DNA of 64,000 bases from Planctomycetaceae bacterium. GTDB lineage: Bacteria > Planctomycetota > Planctomycetia > Pirellulales > Thermoguttaceae. Below are positions 8,559 to 17,496 of the stretch, in pieces. The notes beneath the pieces are model-generated. The model saw only the letters and a program-made list of their open reading frames with translations, had not been told where the DNA came from and did no database searches. How positions within the stretch are numbered: position 1 is the first letter of the stretch; each line of letters begins with the position of its first letter. Both the position numbers and the translations under genes were made by a program. Location of the stretch: assembly GCA_009778035.1 (NCBI GenBank), contig WRKP01000005.1, positions 17,293-81,292 of the forward strand. The letters are read 5' to 3'.

Positions 8559-10658
8559 ATGAGTTCTTCCAAAGAATCCTCGTCGACTGAACGCTCCGAA
8601 TTGCAGGTTCGTACCCTGCTTGGGGAAATTACCCAACTCTCCAAACGCGATATTACCCCTGAAGAATTTCACGCCGAATTCCTCCGCTGGGTAACCGCTG
8701 CGCTCGGTGCCGTCGGCGGAGGACTCTGGACCCTCGAAAGAGGAACGCTCTCCCTTTCCTATCAAATCAACTTCAAGGAACTCCAACTCAAAGAAAATGA
8801 AGTTGATAAACACGCCCGACTGCTCACACGGCTCCTAAACAGTTCCGAAAACGGCACGCTCCTTCCGCCGCACTCCGGCACCGAGGGCGATAATGATGTC
8901 GGCAATCCCACCGGACATTTGCTGATATTCTGTCCCATCCGCACCGAATTGGAAGTCGTCGGACTCGTTGAAATCATTCATCGGCCCGATGCGCCCATCA
9001 ACATCCAGAAGAATTTCGTTCAATTTCTTGCCCAAACCTGCAAACTCGCGACGGATTACTACAAAAATCGGCAACTTCGGCATTTCAGCGAACGGCAAAA
9101 TCTTTGGGTGCTTTTGGAAGACTTCACACGGACGATTCACGAAAACCTCGACCCAAGATTGACGGCATATACGATTGCCAACGAAGGCCGACGGCTCATC
9201 GGATGCGATCGGGTCAGCATCGCACTGCGGCGGGGCAATTCCTGCCCGATTATGGCGGTCAGTGGACAGGATACGATCAACAAACGGGCGACCATCGTTC
9301 GATTGCAGGGTAAAGTTGCTGGCGTCGTGCTTAAGGCGGGCGAGCCGATGTGGTATGCAGGCAGCACCTCGGATTTCCCGCCGCAGATTGAGCACGCCGT
9401 CGAAAAATACGTCGATGAATCGCACAGCAAAATGATCGCGGTTTTTCCCCTTTTTCACCGCAAAAAGGAACACGAAAAAGAGGAAGAAAAGGAGAAGAAA
9501 AAATACCGAAAACCTTTACGGCCATTCGGTGTGCTGATCGTCGAGCAACTCACCGACAGTCAAATTACGGAGCAGATTCGCAAACGTGTCGATATTGTTG
9601 CCGAACACGCGAGTTCCGCATTGGGCAATGCCTTGGAACATCGCAGCATTTTTCTGTTGCCGATTTGGAAACTGTTGGGGAAATCGACGCAACTGCTCGT
9701 CGGTGAAGCGTTGCCGAAGACGATTGCCGTAACGATTGCGGTACTCATCGTGCTGGGCTGCTTGCTGTTTCTGCCGTGGAATTTTATGATGCACAGTGAT
9801 GGGACGTTGGAGCCGACATCCCGTGTGCGGATTTATTCGCCGATTGATGCGGAAATCAAAATGCTTTTCGTGGAACACGGGTCGCGGGTTCTCGGACCGA
9901 CCGAGACACATCGGGGAACAAAACTGTTAGAACTCCACAGTCCCGAACTGGAAGCACAAGGCATCCAACTTCAGGGCGAAGAACGGGAGGTTTTGGAAGA
10001 CCTCGTTTCGCTGAATCAGCGGTTGCATGACCGGAGTCGTCAGTTGTCTGATTTCGATCTGGCGGACTTGGCGGGACAAATAAGCAAATCGCAGATTCGC
10101 CTGAATACGGTGCGTGATAAGTTGGATATTTTTGAAGTATATCAGAAACCAAATCTTTTCATTACGTCGCCGATGGACGGCGTGGTGATTTCGGGTGATG
10201 TGAGACGTCGGCTTACGGAACGGCTTCCTCTTAGCCGGATGTCGTATGTTTTGGAAATTGCCGACTTGGACGGAGATTGGCAATTAGAACTTTTGGTGCC
10301 GGAAAGCCGGATGGGCTACATTATGGACCAAAAGCGGCGGCAGGACGCGTTGGGCGAGCCGTTGCGTGTCGAGTTCAGATTGGTTTCGCAACCCAGCGTC
10401 AAACATTTTGGTACGGTGAAGGAAATTTATGACAGGGCGGAAGTCCGCACGGACTCCGGCAGTGCAAGTGCGATGTCAAGCAGTATCAATTCTGTTTCGA
10501 TCAAGGTGGCATTGGACGATTTGGGGGCAATTACCGATTTGCGTCCTGGTTCGGAATGTACGGCGAGAATCCTTTGCGGCAAGCGTCCGTTGGGCTATGT
10601 TTTGTTCTATGAATTGATTATTTATTTCCAGAAAAACATTTTGTTCCGCTGGTTTTAG
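8559..10658 (+). CDS. GAF-domain / HlyD-type membrane fusion protein
   Basis: 699 aa. The N-terminal 370 residues contain two GAF-like regions, the second around LEDFTRTIHENLDPRLTA to the VSIALRRG segment, and a Glu/Lys-rich linker. A single membrane helix lies at about 388-408 (IAVTIAVLIVLGCLLFLPW). The C-terminal part has the HlyD plan: lipoyl-like half-motifs, a helical hairpin and a beta-barrel with SPMDGVVISGDV and LRPGSECTARILCGKRP. Cytosolic small-molecule sensing coupled to an export adaptor is inferred. The usual ABC or protease partner is not adjacent. The stop codon TAG lies inside the end of a type A repeat. The start is set by the promoter. Confidence 0.8.
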   Translation: MSSSKESSSTERSELQVRTLLGEITQLSKRDITPEEFHAEFLRWVTAALGAVGGGLWTLERGTLSLSYQINFKELQLKENEVDKHARLLTRLLNSSENGTLLPPHSGTEGDNDVGNPTGHLLIFCPIRTELEVVGLVEIIHRPDAPINIQKNFVQFLAQTCKLATDYYKNRQLRHFSERQNLWVLLEDFTRTIHENLDPRLTAYTIANEGRRLIGCDRVSIALRRGNSCPIMAVSGQDTINKRATIVRLQGKVAGVVLKAGEPMWYAGSTSDFPPQIEHAVEKYVDESHSKMIAVFPLFHRKKEHEKEEEKEKKKYRKPLRPFGVLIVEQLTDSQITEQIRKRVDIVAEHASSALGNALEHRSIFLLPIWKLLGKSTQLLVGEALPKTIAVTIAVLIVLGCLLFLPWNFMMHSDGTLEPTSRVRIYSPIDAEIKMLFVEHGSRVLGPTETHRGTKLLELHSPELEAQGIQLQGEEREVLEDLVSLNQRLHDRSRQLSDFDLADLAGQISKSQIRLNTVRDKLDIFEVYQKPNLFITSPMDGVVISGDVRRRLTERLPLSRMSYVLEIADLDGDWQLELLVPESRMGYIMDQKRRQDALGEPLRVEFRLVSQPSVKHFGTVKEIYDRAEVRTDSGSASAMSSSINSVSIKVALDDLGAITDLRPGSECTARILCGKRPLGYVLFYELIIYFQKNILFRWF

Positions 10659-10710
10659 AGCGTTTCTCGAATTGGTGTGGACTCGTTCTCGTCATTCCGG
10701 CGAAAGCCGC
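10655..10710. repeat. Type A repeat, left half only
   Basis: Starts TTAGAGCG, whose TAG is the stop codon of the GAF-HlyD gene, and continues to GTCATTCCGGCGAAAGCC. The right half is missing. Confidence 0.7.
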
Positions 10711-10740
10711 GGCGCGACGCCTTGCCCCCCGAGCGTGCGA

Positions 10741-10768
10741 TTGCCTTTTTGCGGCGTGCCGTTATAAT
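10741..10768 (+). promoter_or_regulatory. Promoter of membrane protein pair
   Basis: TTGCCT (10741-10746), 16-bp spacer, TATAAT (10763-10768); leader of about 25 bases to ATG 10800. Confidence 0.6.
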
Positions 10769-10799
10769 CAGGACACGTCGCGTTTCCCGAATCGGTTTT

Positions 10800-11411
10800 A
10801 TGGACAGCACTCTCTCCCCCTTGAGAATGGCATCGTTCGGCATTCTGCTTATCGCCCTTTGGCTGATATGCCTGGGAATCTTAAATGCCATCTGGATCCC
10901 TTTTGGAATATCCACAATCACCAAAATGGGCCTCACAATAACATACGCGACCATTTTGCTCATCATTCTCTGGAAAATGCTGCCGCTTGCCATCGGCTTC
11001 ATTCTTTTCCAACGGCACCGCCAGGCCGTGCATCTGCTTACAGGCACTGCTCTGGCAAAAAATGATGAACAAGACAACTGGCACAACACGCCTCTGCTTG
11101 CAACACTACTCGTCGGCCTGCTCGGAATCTTTCTTGCCGCTCGCGGTCTCCGACTCTTTTGCGACGAATCGTTAGTAATATGGTTAATCATGGAAATCGA
11201 CAATCGGCAAGCAGGGCAGTTCTTCACCAGTGAGAGGGCAGTCGCTACCACGATTGGCCTCGGACGTTTCCCCCTATTCATACCGATTGTTTACCCATTT
11301 GTCCTTGGATTTGTCTTCATTATTGGGGCTCGACGAATCGGCAACCTCATCGGACGGCAAATCGACAAATCGCTTGCAACGCCATCGGGAGAAAAGGAGG
11401 ACACGCCATGA
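10800..11411 (+). CDS. Integral membrane protein, 203 aa
   Basis: ATG 10800 is taken because an upstream in-frame start (10677) lies ahead of the promoter. Four membrane helices are visible: about residues 10-32, 42-65, 98-118 and 160-180. The protein ends with a short charged tail (KSLATPSGEKEDTP). There are no catalytic motifs. It overlaps the next gene by four bases (ATGA type), so the two are translated together and are probably paralogous partners. Function unknown. Confidence 0.7.
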   Translation: MDSTLSPLRMASFGILLIALWLICLGILNAIWIPFGISTITKMGLTITYATILLIILWKMLPLAIGFILFQRHRQAVHLLTGTALAKNDEQDNWHNTPLLATLLVGLLGIFLAARGLRLFCDESLVIWLIMEIDNRQAGQFFTSERAVATTIGLGRFPLFIPIVYPFVLGFVFIIGARRIGNLIGRQIDKSLATPSGEKEDTP

Positions 11412-11908
11412 TGAAACCGATTGACAATGGATACATTGAAAATAGGCACGTCGAGCGCATTCTGTCGCTGATGGTGATCCTGTACGGATTGTGGTTTTTG
11501 ATTGTACCTGTCGAAAAGATGATATGGTATGCGTCAATTTTTAATCTCTATAGTAGCCCTCCAATGTTGCCTTTTTCCGAAATCGTTGCTGGTTGTTGTT
11601 TGATCATCTTTTTCCCGTATGTCGTCCGCGGGATCGCTTATTGTGCAACGAAAGAAAAAATCCGCGAGCAACGCCGTTGGGGTGCCTGTGAAATTTTTGC
11701 TCTTCCTTTGATACTTTTCGGGCTTGCGATGTTATTAGCGCATGTTTGCGGCCTGGACATGATTATATTTGGCCTTCGGCAATCTTATTTCGCGGGGTAC
11801 GGAGCCCTCTCGATATGTTTCGGCTTGCTGCTTTCTGTTGCCGTTGTGGTGGCGTTCTTATGCTGCACGCGACTCATTGCCGCGTGGCTGTTGCGGAAAA
11901 CGGCTTGA
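11408..11908 (+). CDS. Integral membrane protein, 166 aa
   Basis: Start overlaps the preceding gene; AGGAGG is encoded in the end of that gene seven bases upstream. Four predicted membrane helices (about 18-38, 53-73, 93-113, 130-155) and a basic C-terminus. Size and helix spacing resemble the upstream protein, suggesting a diverged duplicate and a heteromeric membrane complex. No recognised family. Confidence 0.7.
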   Translation: MMKPIDNGYIENRHVERILSLMVILYGLWFLIVPVEKMIWYASIFNLYSSPPMLPFSEIVAGCCLIIFFPYVVRGIAYCATKEKIREQRRWGACEIFALPLILFGLAMLLAHVCGLDMIIFGLRQSYFAGYGALSICFGLLLSVAVVVAFLCCTRLIAAWLLRKTA

Positions 11909-11950
11909 TCGTCCGCAATCCCGCAATTACGGCCTGTCGGCGGCGGGCTA

Positions 11951-11959
11951 TGGTATAAT
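11951..11959 (+). promoter_or_regulatory. Extended -10 of gltA (TGGTATAAT)
   Basis: TGG followed by TATAAT (11954-11959); leader of about 32 bases to GTG 11998. No clear -35. Confidence 0.5.
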
Positions 11960-11997
11960 ACGGGAACAGAAAAATTGTATTTTGCGTTAGAATCACA

Positions 11998-13299
11998 GTG
12001 TCTCAAGAACATCCGACTGCCCTGTTGCAAATCGACGGCAAATCCATCGAGTTGCCGGTTTTGACCGGTACAGATGGACAAAAAGCCGTCGATGTTTCCA
12101 AATTATACGACGAACATAAAATCGTAACCTACGACCCCTCACTCGGCAGCACCAGCGTTTGCCAAAGTGCGATCACATACGTCGACGGCGATAACGGAAT
12201 CCTGCGTTATCGCGGCATTCCCATCGAACAATTTGACCGGCCATCTCCCAATTTTATCGAAGTTGCCTGGCTTTTGATTTTCGGAGCACTGCCCACTCAG
12301 GATGAACGCGATGAATTCCGTGCCCGAATGACCAAACACCAACTGCTGCACGAAAGTCTCCGGGAACAATTCGGCAACGTGCCGCCCGGCTCGCCCCCGA
12401 TGGCAATTTTGTCCGCAATGTTCAGCCAACTCGCCTGCTATTACGAAAAATTCCTGCCGCTCGGCGACGAAGAACTCTTCGTCGAAGCCGCCACGCGAAT
12501 TATCAGCAAAGCCCGAACCATTGCGGCATACGCCTATCGACGCTCGCAGGGCTTGCCCTTTATGTATCCCGATCCCGCCCTGCGATTCTGCGGCAATTTC
12601 CTGCATCTGATGTTTTCGCTGCCTTATAAGCAGTACATTATCGGTCAGGAAATTGAAGATGCAATGAATCTCGTGTTAATTCTTCATGCGGATCACGAAC
12701 AGAATTGCAGCACCTCAACCGTTCGGATCGTCGGGTCGGCCCAGGCGAATTTGTTTGCATCGTGTGCTTCTGGCGTGAGTGCTCTTTGGGGGCCTTTGCA
12801 TGGCGGAGCCAATGTCGAAGTGATGAAAATGCTCGAAGCGATTTACAATGGCGGAATGACGCCCGAGGACTGCCTTAAAGCGGCAAAGGACAAGCAGAAT
12901 CCCTTTAAGTTGTTCGGTTTTGGCCATCGGATTTACAAAAATTACGATCCTCGGGCGAAGATTCTGCAAACGGCTGCGGAAAAGGTTTTTTCGCAGCAAA
13001 AAACGGAGGATCCGCTCTTGGACATTGCGAGGAAATTGGAGGAATTGGCATTGAAGGATCCTTATTTTGTGGATCGCAAACTGTATCCGAATGTTGATTT
13101 TTACAGCGGCATATTGCTTCGTGCAATTGGCATTCCGACGAACATGTTCACGGTAATTTTCGCATTGGGCCGATTGCCGGGCTGGATTGCGCAATGGAAG
13201 GAGCAGCATGACAATCTTAATCAGCGGATATGTCGTCCTCGGCAACTGTACATGGGCGAGATGGAAGCGAATTATGTGCCGATTGAAGATCGGGAATGA
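11998..13299 (+). CDS. gltA: Citrate synthase
   Basis: 433 aa, GTG start. Condenses oxaloacetate and acetyl-CoA to citrate, entry to the TCA cycle. The family signature and catalytic residues are visible: the His of LWGPLHGGANVEVM, the His of FGFGHRIYKNYDPR and the Asp of YPNVDFYSGI. The N-terminal region (SKLYDEHKIVTYDPSL ... ITYVDGDNGILRYRGIPIEQ) is the usual type I/II bacterial N-domain. Full length; no operon partner. No Shine-Dalgarno. Confidence 0.95.
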   Translation: MSQEHPTALLQIDGKSIELPVLTGTDGQKAVDVSKLYDEHKIVTYDPSLGSTSVCQSAITYVDGDNGILRYRGIPIEQFDRPSPNFIEVAWLLIFGALPTQDERDEFRARMTKHQLLHESLREQFGNVPPGSPPMAILSAMFSQLACYYEKFLPLGDEELFVEAATRIISKARTIAAYAYRRSQGLPFMYPDPALRFCGNFLHLMFSLPYKQYIIGQEIEDAMNLVLILHADHEQNCSTSTVRIVGSAQANLFASCASGVSALWGPLHGGANVEVMKMLEAIYNGGMTPEDCLKAAKDKQNPFKLFGFGHRIYKNYDPRAKILQTAAEKVFSQQKTEDPLLDIARKLEELALKDPYFVDRKLYPNVDFYSGILLRAIGIPTNMFTVIFALGRLPGWIAQWKEQHDNLNQRICRPRQLYMGEMEANYVPIEDRE

Positions 13300-13334
13300 G
13301 GCAAATTTATGGCATTTGGGGCGTGTTCATTTTG

Positions 13335-13430
13335 TTTTGGACAAAAAATCGTCATTCCGGCGCAGGCCGGAATCCAGCCGAGCGACGTGCATACCGTTTC
13401 CCTGGTTCCCGGCTTGCGCCGGGATGACGG
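13335..13430. repeat. Type A/B repeat copy (diverged ends)
   Basis: Arms GTCATTCCGGCGCAGGCCGG at 13351 and CGGCTTGCGCCGGGATGAC ending 13428, preceded by TTTTGGACAAAAAATC. It occupies the gap after gltA. The rest of 13300-13666 holds only the promoter below. Confidence 0.75.
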
Positions 13431-13568
13431 AGGGGGGCGGAGCGTATCGCAGGCATTCCGTCCTATGGTGCTATTTGGGAGAAATGCGTAAAACACGGAA
13501 AGTTCCTGTTTTATGACGGAATTGCCATACCCCAGCCGGAATTTTGACAAAAAGGCAATAGTTTAGGC

Positions 13569-13596
13569 TTGACTTTGCCGATTCCTGTTGCATACT
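13569..13596 (+). promoter_or_regulatory. Promoter of exported protein gene
   Basis: TTGACT (13569-13574), 16-bp spacer, CATACT (13591-13596). Confidence 0.5.
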
Positions 13597-13666
13597 ACAC
13601 CCGTAAAGGGCAATATACCGCCCAAGTGTCCCTATTGTAACCGTTTTCCTACAAGGAGGCTCCTCA

Positions 13667-14188
13667 ATGAAACAATCATTCATTCTCGTTCCCTGCATCG
13701 CCGCGATGCTCGTTTTTAGCCACACAGCCAATGTACAAGCGGAAGATGCGTCCTCCGTTCTGTCCGTTGCCAACATTATTGCCGAACCGGAATCGCAATA
13801 TGCTCTTCCCTTCGGCTGTCCGCCCTATCCGTCCGTTGACGGAATGCCGGCCTACGGCGTTCCGTATTCGTATGCACGGGTTCGCCAACCTCGCCGGTTG
13901 GGTTCGCGTCTTGCTCCTCCGGCGCATCACGCGTATCCGTTGCCGGCCCCTGGTGTAACGCCTGGTTACACGACCCAGTTCGTTGCACCGCCAATGGTGG
14001 CACCGCCCATGACGAAGGGACGGATTCCGGCCCGGCAAGAAATGCTTGCGGTCCCGGCCATACCGGGCCAGCCGGAACAGCCGACGGTATTTTACCGTCC
14101 CACACCGGTTAGAAATTTTATGTCCTTGATTGTCGCGCCGCGGCCTTATGTGGGTTATGACCCGTATGCCGTCTATCCGGTGCAGTAG
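13667..14188 (+). CDS. Exported Pro-rich protein, 173 aa
   Basis: Strong AAGGAGG site upstream. Signal peptide MKQSFILVPCIAAMLVF with likely cleavage after NVQA. The mature part is rich in Pro, Tyr and Val (GCPPYPSVDGMPAYGVPYSY, PAHHAYPLPAPGVTPGY) with no catalytic motif, probably extended and envelope-associated. Its 3' end faces the minus-strand methyltransferase across a type A repeat. Function unknown. Confidence 0.7.
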   Translation: MKQSFILVPCIAAMLVFSHTANVQAEDASSVLSVANIIAEPESQYALPFGCPPYPSVDGMPAYGVPYSYARVRQPRRLGSRLAPPAHHAYPLPAPGVTPGYTTQFVAPPMVAPPMTKGRIPARQEMLAVPAIPGQPEQPTVFYRPTPVRNFMSLIVAPRPYVGYDPYAVYPVQ

Positions 14189-14233
14189 GGCGGCACAGTA
14201 AGGCACCGCAGTAAGGTTGGCCAGCCCAAAAAC

Positions 14234-14406
14234 GAGAGCGTGTCCATTTTCTCGGACACGCTTTCGTCATTCCGGCGCACGCCGGAATCTAGGTAGGCAG
14301 TCGACCGCCGGGCGACTGCGTCGGCGCAGCCGACTGGAGGCACACGTTGCCTGGCTTGCGCCGGGATGACAGAAGGACGTCCAAAGCAATTCTGAATACG
14401 CTCTAA
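14234..14406. repeat. Type A repeat between convergent genes, carrying a type D insert
   Basis: Left end GAGAGCGTGTCCATT, right end AATACGCTCTAA. The TAG of the right TTAGAGCG (minus strand) is the stop codon of the gene at 14403. Between the arms is a GGTAGGCAGTCGACCGCCG segment (14292-14340), also found at 52401. Its hairpin could terminate transcription from both sides. Confidence 0.8.
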
Positions 14407-15776
14407 CGCCTGCAAAAGAACAGAATCGTGCGAGTCGAGCCGGAAATCGGAAACTGTTCGCAACTCTGAAAATGCCGTGAAAAAGCCTCTATGCAATGAG
14501 CAAGATCATAATCAGGGAAAATGTCCTCGCGAGCGCTGAGTAGCCGTTGCACCTGACTGTCTTCCTTGGGCACGAACTCCAAAATGACATTGCCCGAAAC
14601 CGATGCGAACAAATCCGCAACGAAATCCAACGGCAAATTGTTGCCAATACAGAGATGGTGAATCAACGCCAAACCCATCGCGAGATCGCATTTCGCCCGG
14701 TCAAAAAAGGAGTCCCGTTCCTGATTTCTCCAGCCGATGCCGGGCGACGGATTACATAAATCCTGCACAATCGGGTAAATGTTTTCCTCTTTGTTTTTTT
14801 TGGTCAGCAAATAATTCCGTTCGACGGCGACGGGATCAATGTCCGGTGCCAAAACGGTCTTGGCGTGTTTGGCAAGCACTCGAGAAAACTCGCCTAAATT
14901 CGCCCCGAAATCGCACGCAACCTGCGGAGCAACCCGAATGCAAATTTCCTCCACAATCCGCTTCTTCTCTTGGAAACCCGAATCATCGTAATTGAGGTCG
15001 TTATAGTAATCGCCCCATTCGGTCGTCTGCCCAGGCCTCTTAATACTCGCCGTCGCGTCAAAAAGCCCTTCCGCCATCGTTTGATGCGAAGCGGCTGAAA
15101 ACCGTTTGCTGCGGATTTCGACTTTTTCGGCTCGGCCTTTAGTATTCTCGTATTTCTTAATCATCTTCGCATGCATATGTATATGCAGTTGGATCATCGG
15201 ACTGAGCCGAGTCCGTAAGGGAAGCGATTTAGAAACGAAGTCCAACGGGAAACCGTCCAAAAAATTGCGGAGCAGACTGCCCGAACAAAGGTCAACCTTC
15301 GCCATCAAGAGCAGCGGAGCGTAAAAATGCGAAATATATTGCCGATAGGCAATCCAGGGTGTACCTTCCTTGTATTTTTCAAACGAAAGCAAGTCGATGA
15401 AGACGGGCTTGCCTTTGTAAAATTGGATGTTGTACGCGCTTGCATCCTTTAGGATCATTCCATGTTCCAATGCGGCTTTTTGGATTCGCAACGTCAGCAG
15501 GGCCGCATCTTTGAGTTGCTGGAACGACCATTCGTAGGGGTACGTGATGATCGGCAACTTTTCGATTTCGAGCACTTTCCATGCTTCTTCGCAGGGCATG
15601 TCCGTTTCTTTGAACGGCAAGATGCACTCTGCCTTGACAAGGCGATCGTATAGGCCGGTCTTGATAAAGGCTTCAAAGTGTTCTTTGTATGATGCGTTCA
15701 CGGTACGGAAAATACGGTCATCTTGGTGATAGACCGTTCCCGAAGGATCGCGGAATGAGCCTGTATTGCGTTGCAT
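14403..15776 (-). CDS. Two-domain protein: kinase-like fold plus SAM-dependent methyltransferase
   Basis: 457 aa, AAGGAAG site before ATG. Residues 80-150 contain a kinase-like pattern (HGMILKDASAYNIQF, then PVFIDLLSF) resembling the HxDxxxxN and metal-binding segments of small-molecule kinases. From about residue 245 a class I methyltransferase begins: ICIRVAPQVACDFGANLGEF is motif I, followed by VLAPDIDPVAVERNY. It resembles NoeA-type nodulation/surface-polysaccharide methyltransferases. It lies 13 bases after a small membrane-protein gene, likely one operon. Its stop codon is supplied by the adjacent repeat. Substrate unknown; surface glycan modification is inferred. Confidence 0.65.
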   Translation of the reverse strand: MQRNTGSFRDPSGTVYHQDDRIFRTVNASYKEHFEAFIKTGLYDRLVKAECILPFKETDMPCEEAWKVLEIEKLPIITYPYEWSFQQLKDAALLTLRIQKAALEHGMILKDASAYNIQFYKGKPVFIDLLSFEKYKEGTPWIAYRQYISHFYAPLLLMAKVDLCSGSLLRNFLDGFPLDFVSKSLPLRTRLSPMIQLHIHMHAKMIKKYENTKGRAEKVEIRSKRFSAASHQTMAEGLFDATASIKRPGQTTEWGDYYNDLNYDDSGFQEKKRIVEEICIRVAPQVACDFGANLGEFSRVLAKHAKTVLAPDIDPVAVERNYLLTKKNKEENIYPIVQDLCNPSPGIGWRNQERDSFFDRAKCDLAMGLALIHHLCIGNNLPLDFVADLFASVSGNVILEFVPKEDSQVQRLLSAREDIFPDYDLAHCIEAFSRHFQSCEQFPISGSTRTILFFCRR

Positions 15777-15789
15777 GGGGTCTTCCTTT

Positions 15790-16017
15790 TTATGCTACTT
15801 TTTTGTCTTCCCAATCGGGTTGTTCGAGTTTAATCGTTGAAGTGTCGGCTGATTCTATTTTTGACTCGTTGTCGATGACGACGCCGAATCCGAAGGTTCC
15901 GAGAACGAATGCTTTGACTCGTTTGAAGAAAACCAGTGCGGTCATGACGCCAGCGGCGATGAGTTGCAGGATAAGACTTCCGGTGACGGGATCGATGTAA
16001 GCGAAAAGCGTTGACAT
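15790..16017 (-). CDS. Small membrane protein, 75 aa
   Basis: ATG 16017 is chosen because AAAGGACC precedes it; a longer reading to 16095 has no site. It begins MSTLFAYIDPVTGSLILQ followed by a single helix (IAAGVMTALVFF) and a charged soluble tail. Small proteins with this IDPxTGS opening accompany surface-glycan methyltransferases and membrane phosphoesterases, consistent with the gene 13 bases downstream. Role unknown. Confidence 0.65.
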   Translation of the reverse strand: MSTLFAYIDPVTGSLILQLIAAGVMTALVFFKRVKAFVLGTFGFGVVIDNESKIESADTSTIKLEQPDWEDKKVA

Positions 16018-16158
16018 GGTGGGTCCTTTCTTGGTTAATTCGATGGTGAATGTTCGTTCGCTGTGTAGGGTAGTGTTTTTCAACGAATCGAACAAGGGCG
16101 AATTTCGACCGGTCGCAAAGATGCAGCGAGCAAGAGGGGGGCGTGAACCCCAGCAAGT

Positions 16159-16896
16159 CTAACCCTGTTTCCAATTTTCAGTAATCCAATCGGCCGGTTT
16201 CGCCGCCCGCAGGCCGTAATGTCCCACCCAGCCGGACAGCACCGCATCGGGATTCGGATTGCCATGAAATATAACAATTTTGGCTCCCTCCGGCTTCTTC
16301 GGCGACACAAAATGACACATCGGAAACGGCTGCATACAGTGCCTTTTGAAACTGCGACACCATGTTTCGTCCCAATAGGACAGCATTCCCTTACGGTGAA
16401 TCGAATGCGACAAATACGCCTGCTCATTCCGATGCTGTTGCCGAACTTCCTCGCCGTGATGGACGAAATGCTCCAACACATCCTGATGTTCGCCGATTTG
16501 AAAACGGAATACCGACGAATTTCCGATGACTTGATCGCGGAATCCCCATTCTTTAATGATAAGAAATCGGCCGGGCTGGTCGAAAAACGGCTGCAAATCG
16601 TCCAGAATGAGGACATCCAAGTCGAGGAATAGGGCTTGTCCCGCGAGATCATCGCCGAGAGTGTTGCCGAGGATTGTCAATTTATTCCAACCTCTTTCCG
16701 GCAGGGAGCGTTCGAGTTGCATTTTGGGCAGCGGCCGGACTTCGACTGAGGGATCGAGACCGCTTCCGTTGTCGGTAAAGCAAATGAACCGGTAGGGCGG
16801 AGCCAAATGTCGGCGAACCATTGCGGCCAAAATGTTCACGTAGGACGGCGGGAACTTGGTTCCCCATTTCATACAGAATATGTTTTTCATCGACAT
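16159..16896 (-). CDS. Glycosyltransferase-like protein
   Basis: 245 aa. N-terminal YVNILAAMVRRHL and CFTDN, then LFLDLDVLI, a DxD motif that in GT-A enzymes binds the sugar nucleotide through a metal. Later segments (NEQAYLSH, IVIFHGNPNP) match families related to GT8 and similar capsular transferases. The promoter below predicts a transcript starting at the A of ATG 16896. It lies upstream of the small membrane protein and the NoeA-like gene, so surface polysaccharide synthesis is a plausible common theme. Confidence 0.7.
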   Translation of the reverse strand: MSMKNIFCMKWGTKFPPSYVNILAAMVRRHLAPPYRFICFTDNGSGLDPSVEVRPLPKMQLERSLPERGWNKLTILGNTLGDDLAGQALFLDLDVLILDDLQPFFDQPGRFLIIKEWGFRDQVIGNSSVFRFQIGEHQDVLEHFVHHGEEVRQQHRNEQAYLSHSIHRKGMLSYWDETWCRSFKRHCMQPFPMCHFVSPKKPEGAKIVIFHGNPNPDAVLSGWVGHYGLRAAKPADWITENWKQG

Positions 16897-16902
16897 TTGT
16901 CC

Positions 16903-16931
16903 ATTGTACCCGACGGTTCTTGCAGTCGCAA
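16903..16931 (-). promoter_or_regulatory. Promoter of the glycosyltransferase gene, predicted leaderless
   Basis: On the minus strand TTGCGA (16931-16926), 17-bp spacer, TACAAT (16908-16903); predicted +1 at 16896, the A of ATG. Confidence 0.7.
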
Positions 16932-16971
16932 TCGGTAGATTGCACGTTTGCCGCCTTGCGCTTCGCTCCGG

Positions 16972-17325
16972 CTACTTTTTCGCAAGGAGTTCTTTGATTT
17001 CACGCATGTTTGATTCGATGCGGAAGAAAATGACAATGACTTCCAAAATCATTCGGCAGAGAAGCAGCGAAATGGGAACAGCAACGAGTACTGTTAGAAA
17101 CAGCGAACCATCGTCACGCGACCAAGCAACGGACATAAACATCACTCCGCCAATGAAATGAGCAATGATGAGAATGACCCAAATGATCGAAATCCAAGTG
17201 TTCGATATAAATCGGGTAAAGCCGATGTCGAAAATGCCTGGTGCATTTCCGTTTGACTTTGATATGTTCAGACTTGCTTGCTTTTCGTCGGTGGAACCCT
17301 GTTGTTGGTTGGTTTGGTCTGGCAT
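16972..17325 (-). CDS. DUF4282-type membrane protein
   Basis: 117 aa with GGAGG seven bases before ATG. Polar N-terminus (about 30 residues), then FDIGFTRFISNTWISIIW leading into two membrane helices and a basic C-terminus (FRIESNMREIKELLAKK). This pattern fits the small DUF4282 family, whose function is not known. An upstream TGGTATAGT (minus, ending 17370) may be its -10. The 17326-17496 gap has no other gene. Confidence 0.7.
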   Translation of the reverse strand: MPDQTNQQQGSTDEKQASLNISKSNGNAPGIFDIGFTRFISNTWISIIWVILIIAHFIGGVMFMSVAWSRDDGSLFLTVLVAVPISLLLCRMILEVIVIFFRIESNMREIKELLAKK

Positions 17326-17496
17326 AAAAGAACCTCCAATTGGGCAAAAGGGTAAACGGCAAGAGACGAACTATACCAAATGTAAATGACGGCACGGTGC
17401 CATCAGTGCGGAGGATTATACATCGGCAAGGCAAGCGGTGCAAGAGGGAGCGGCGAGAATGGCAGAGAATCCAAAGAGCCCCGCAGGCTAACGCGG

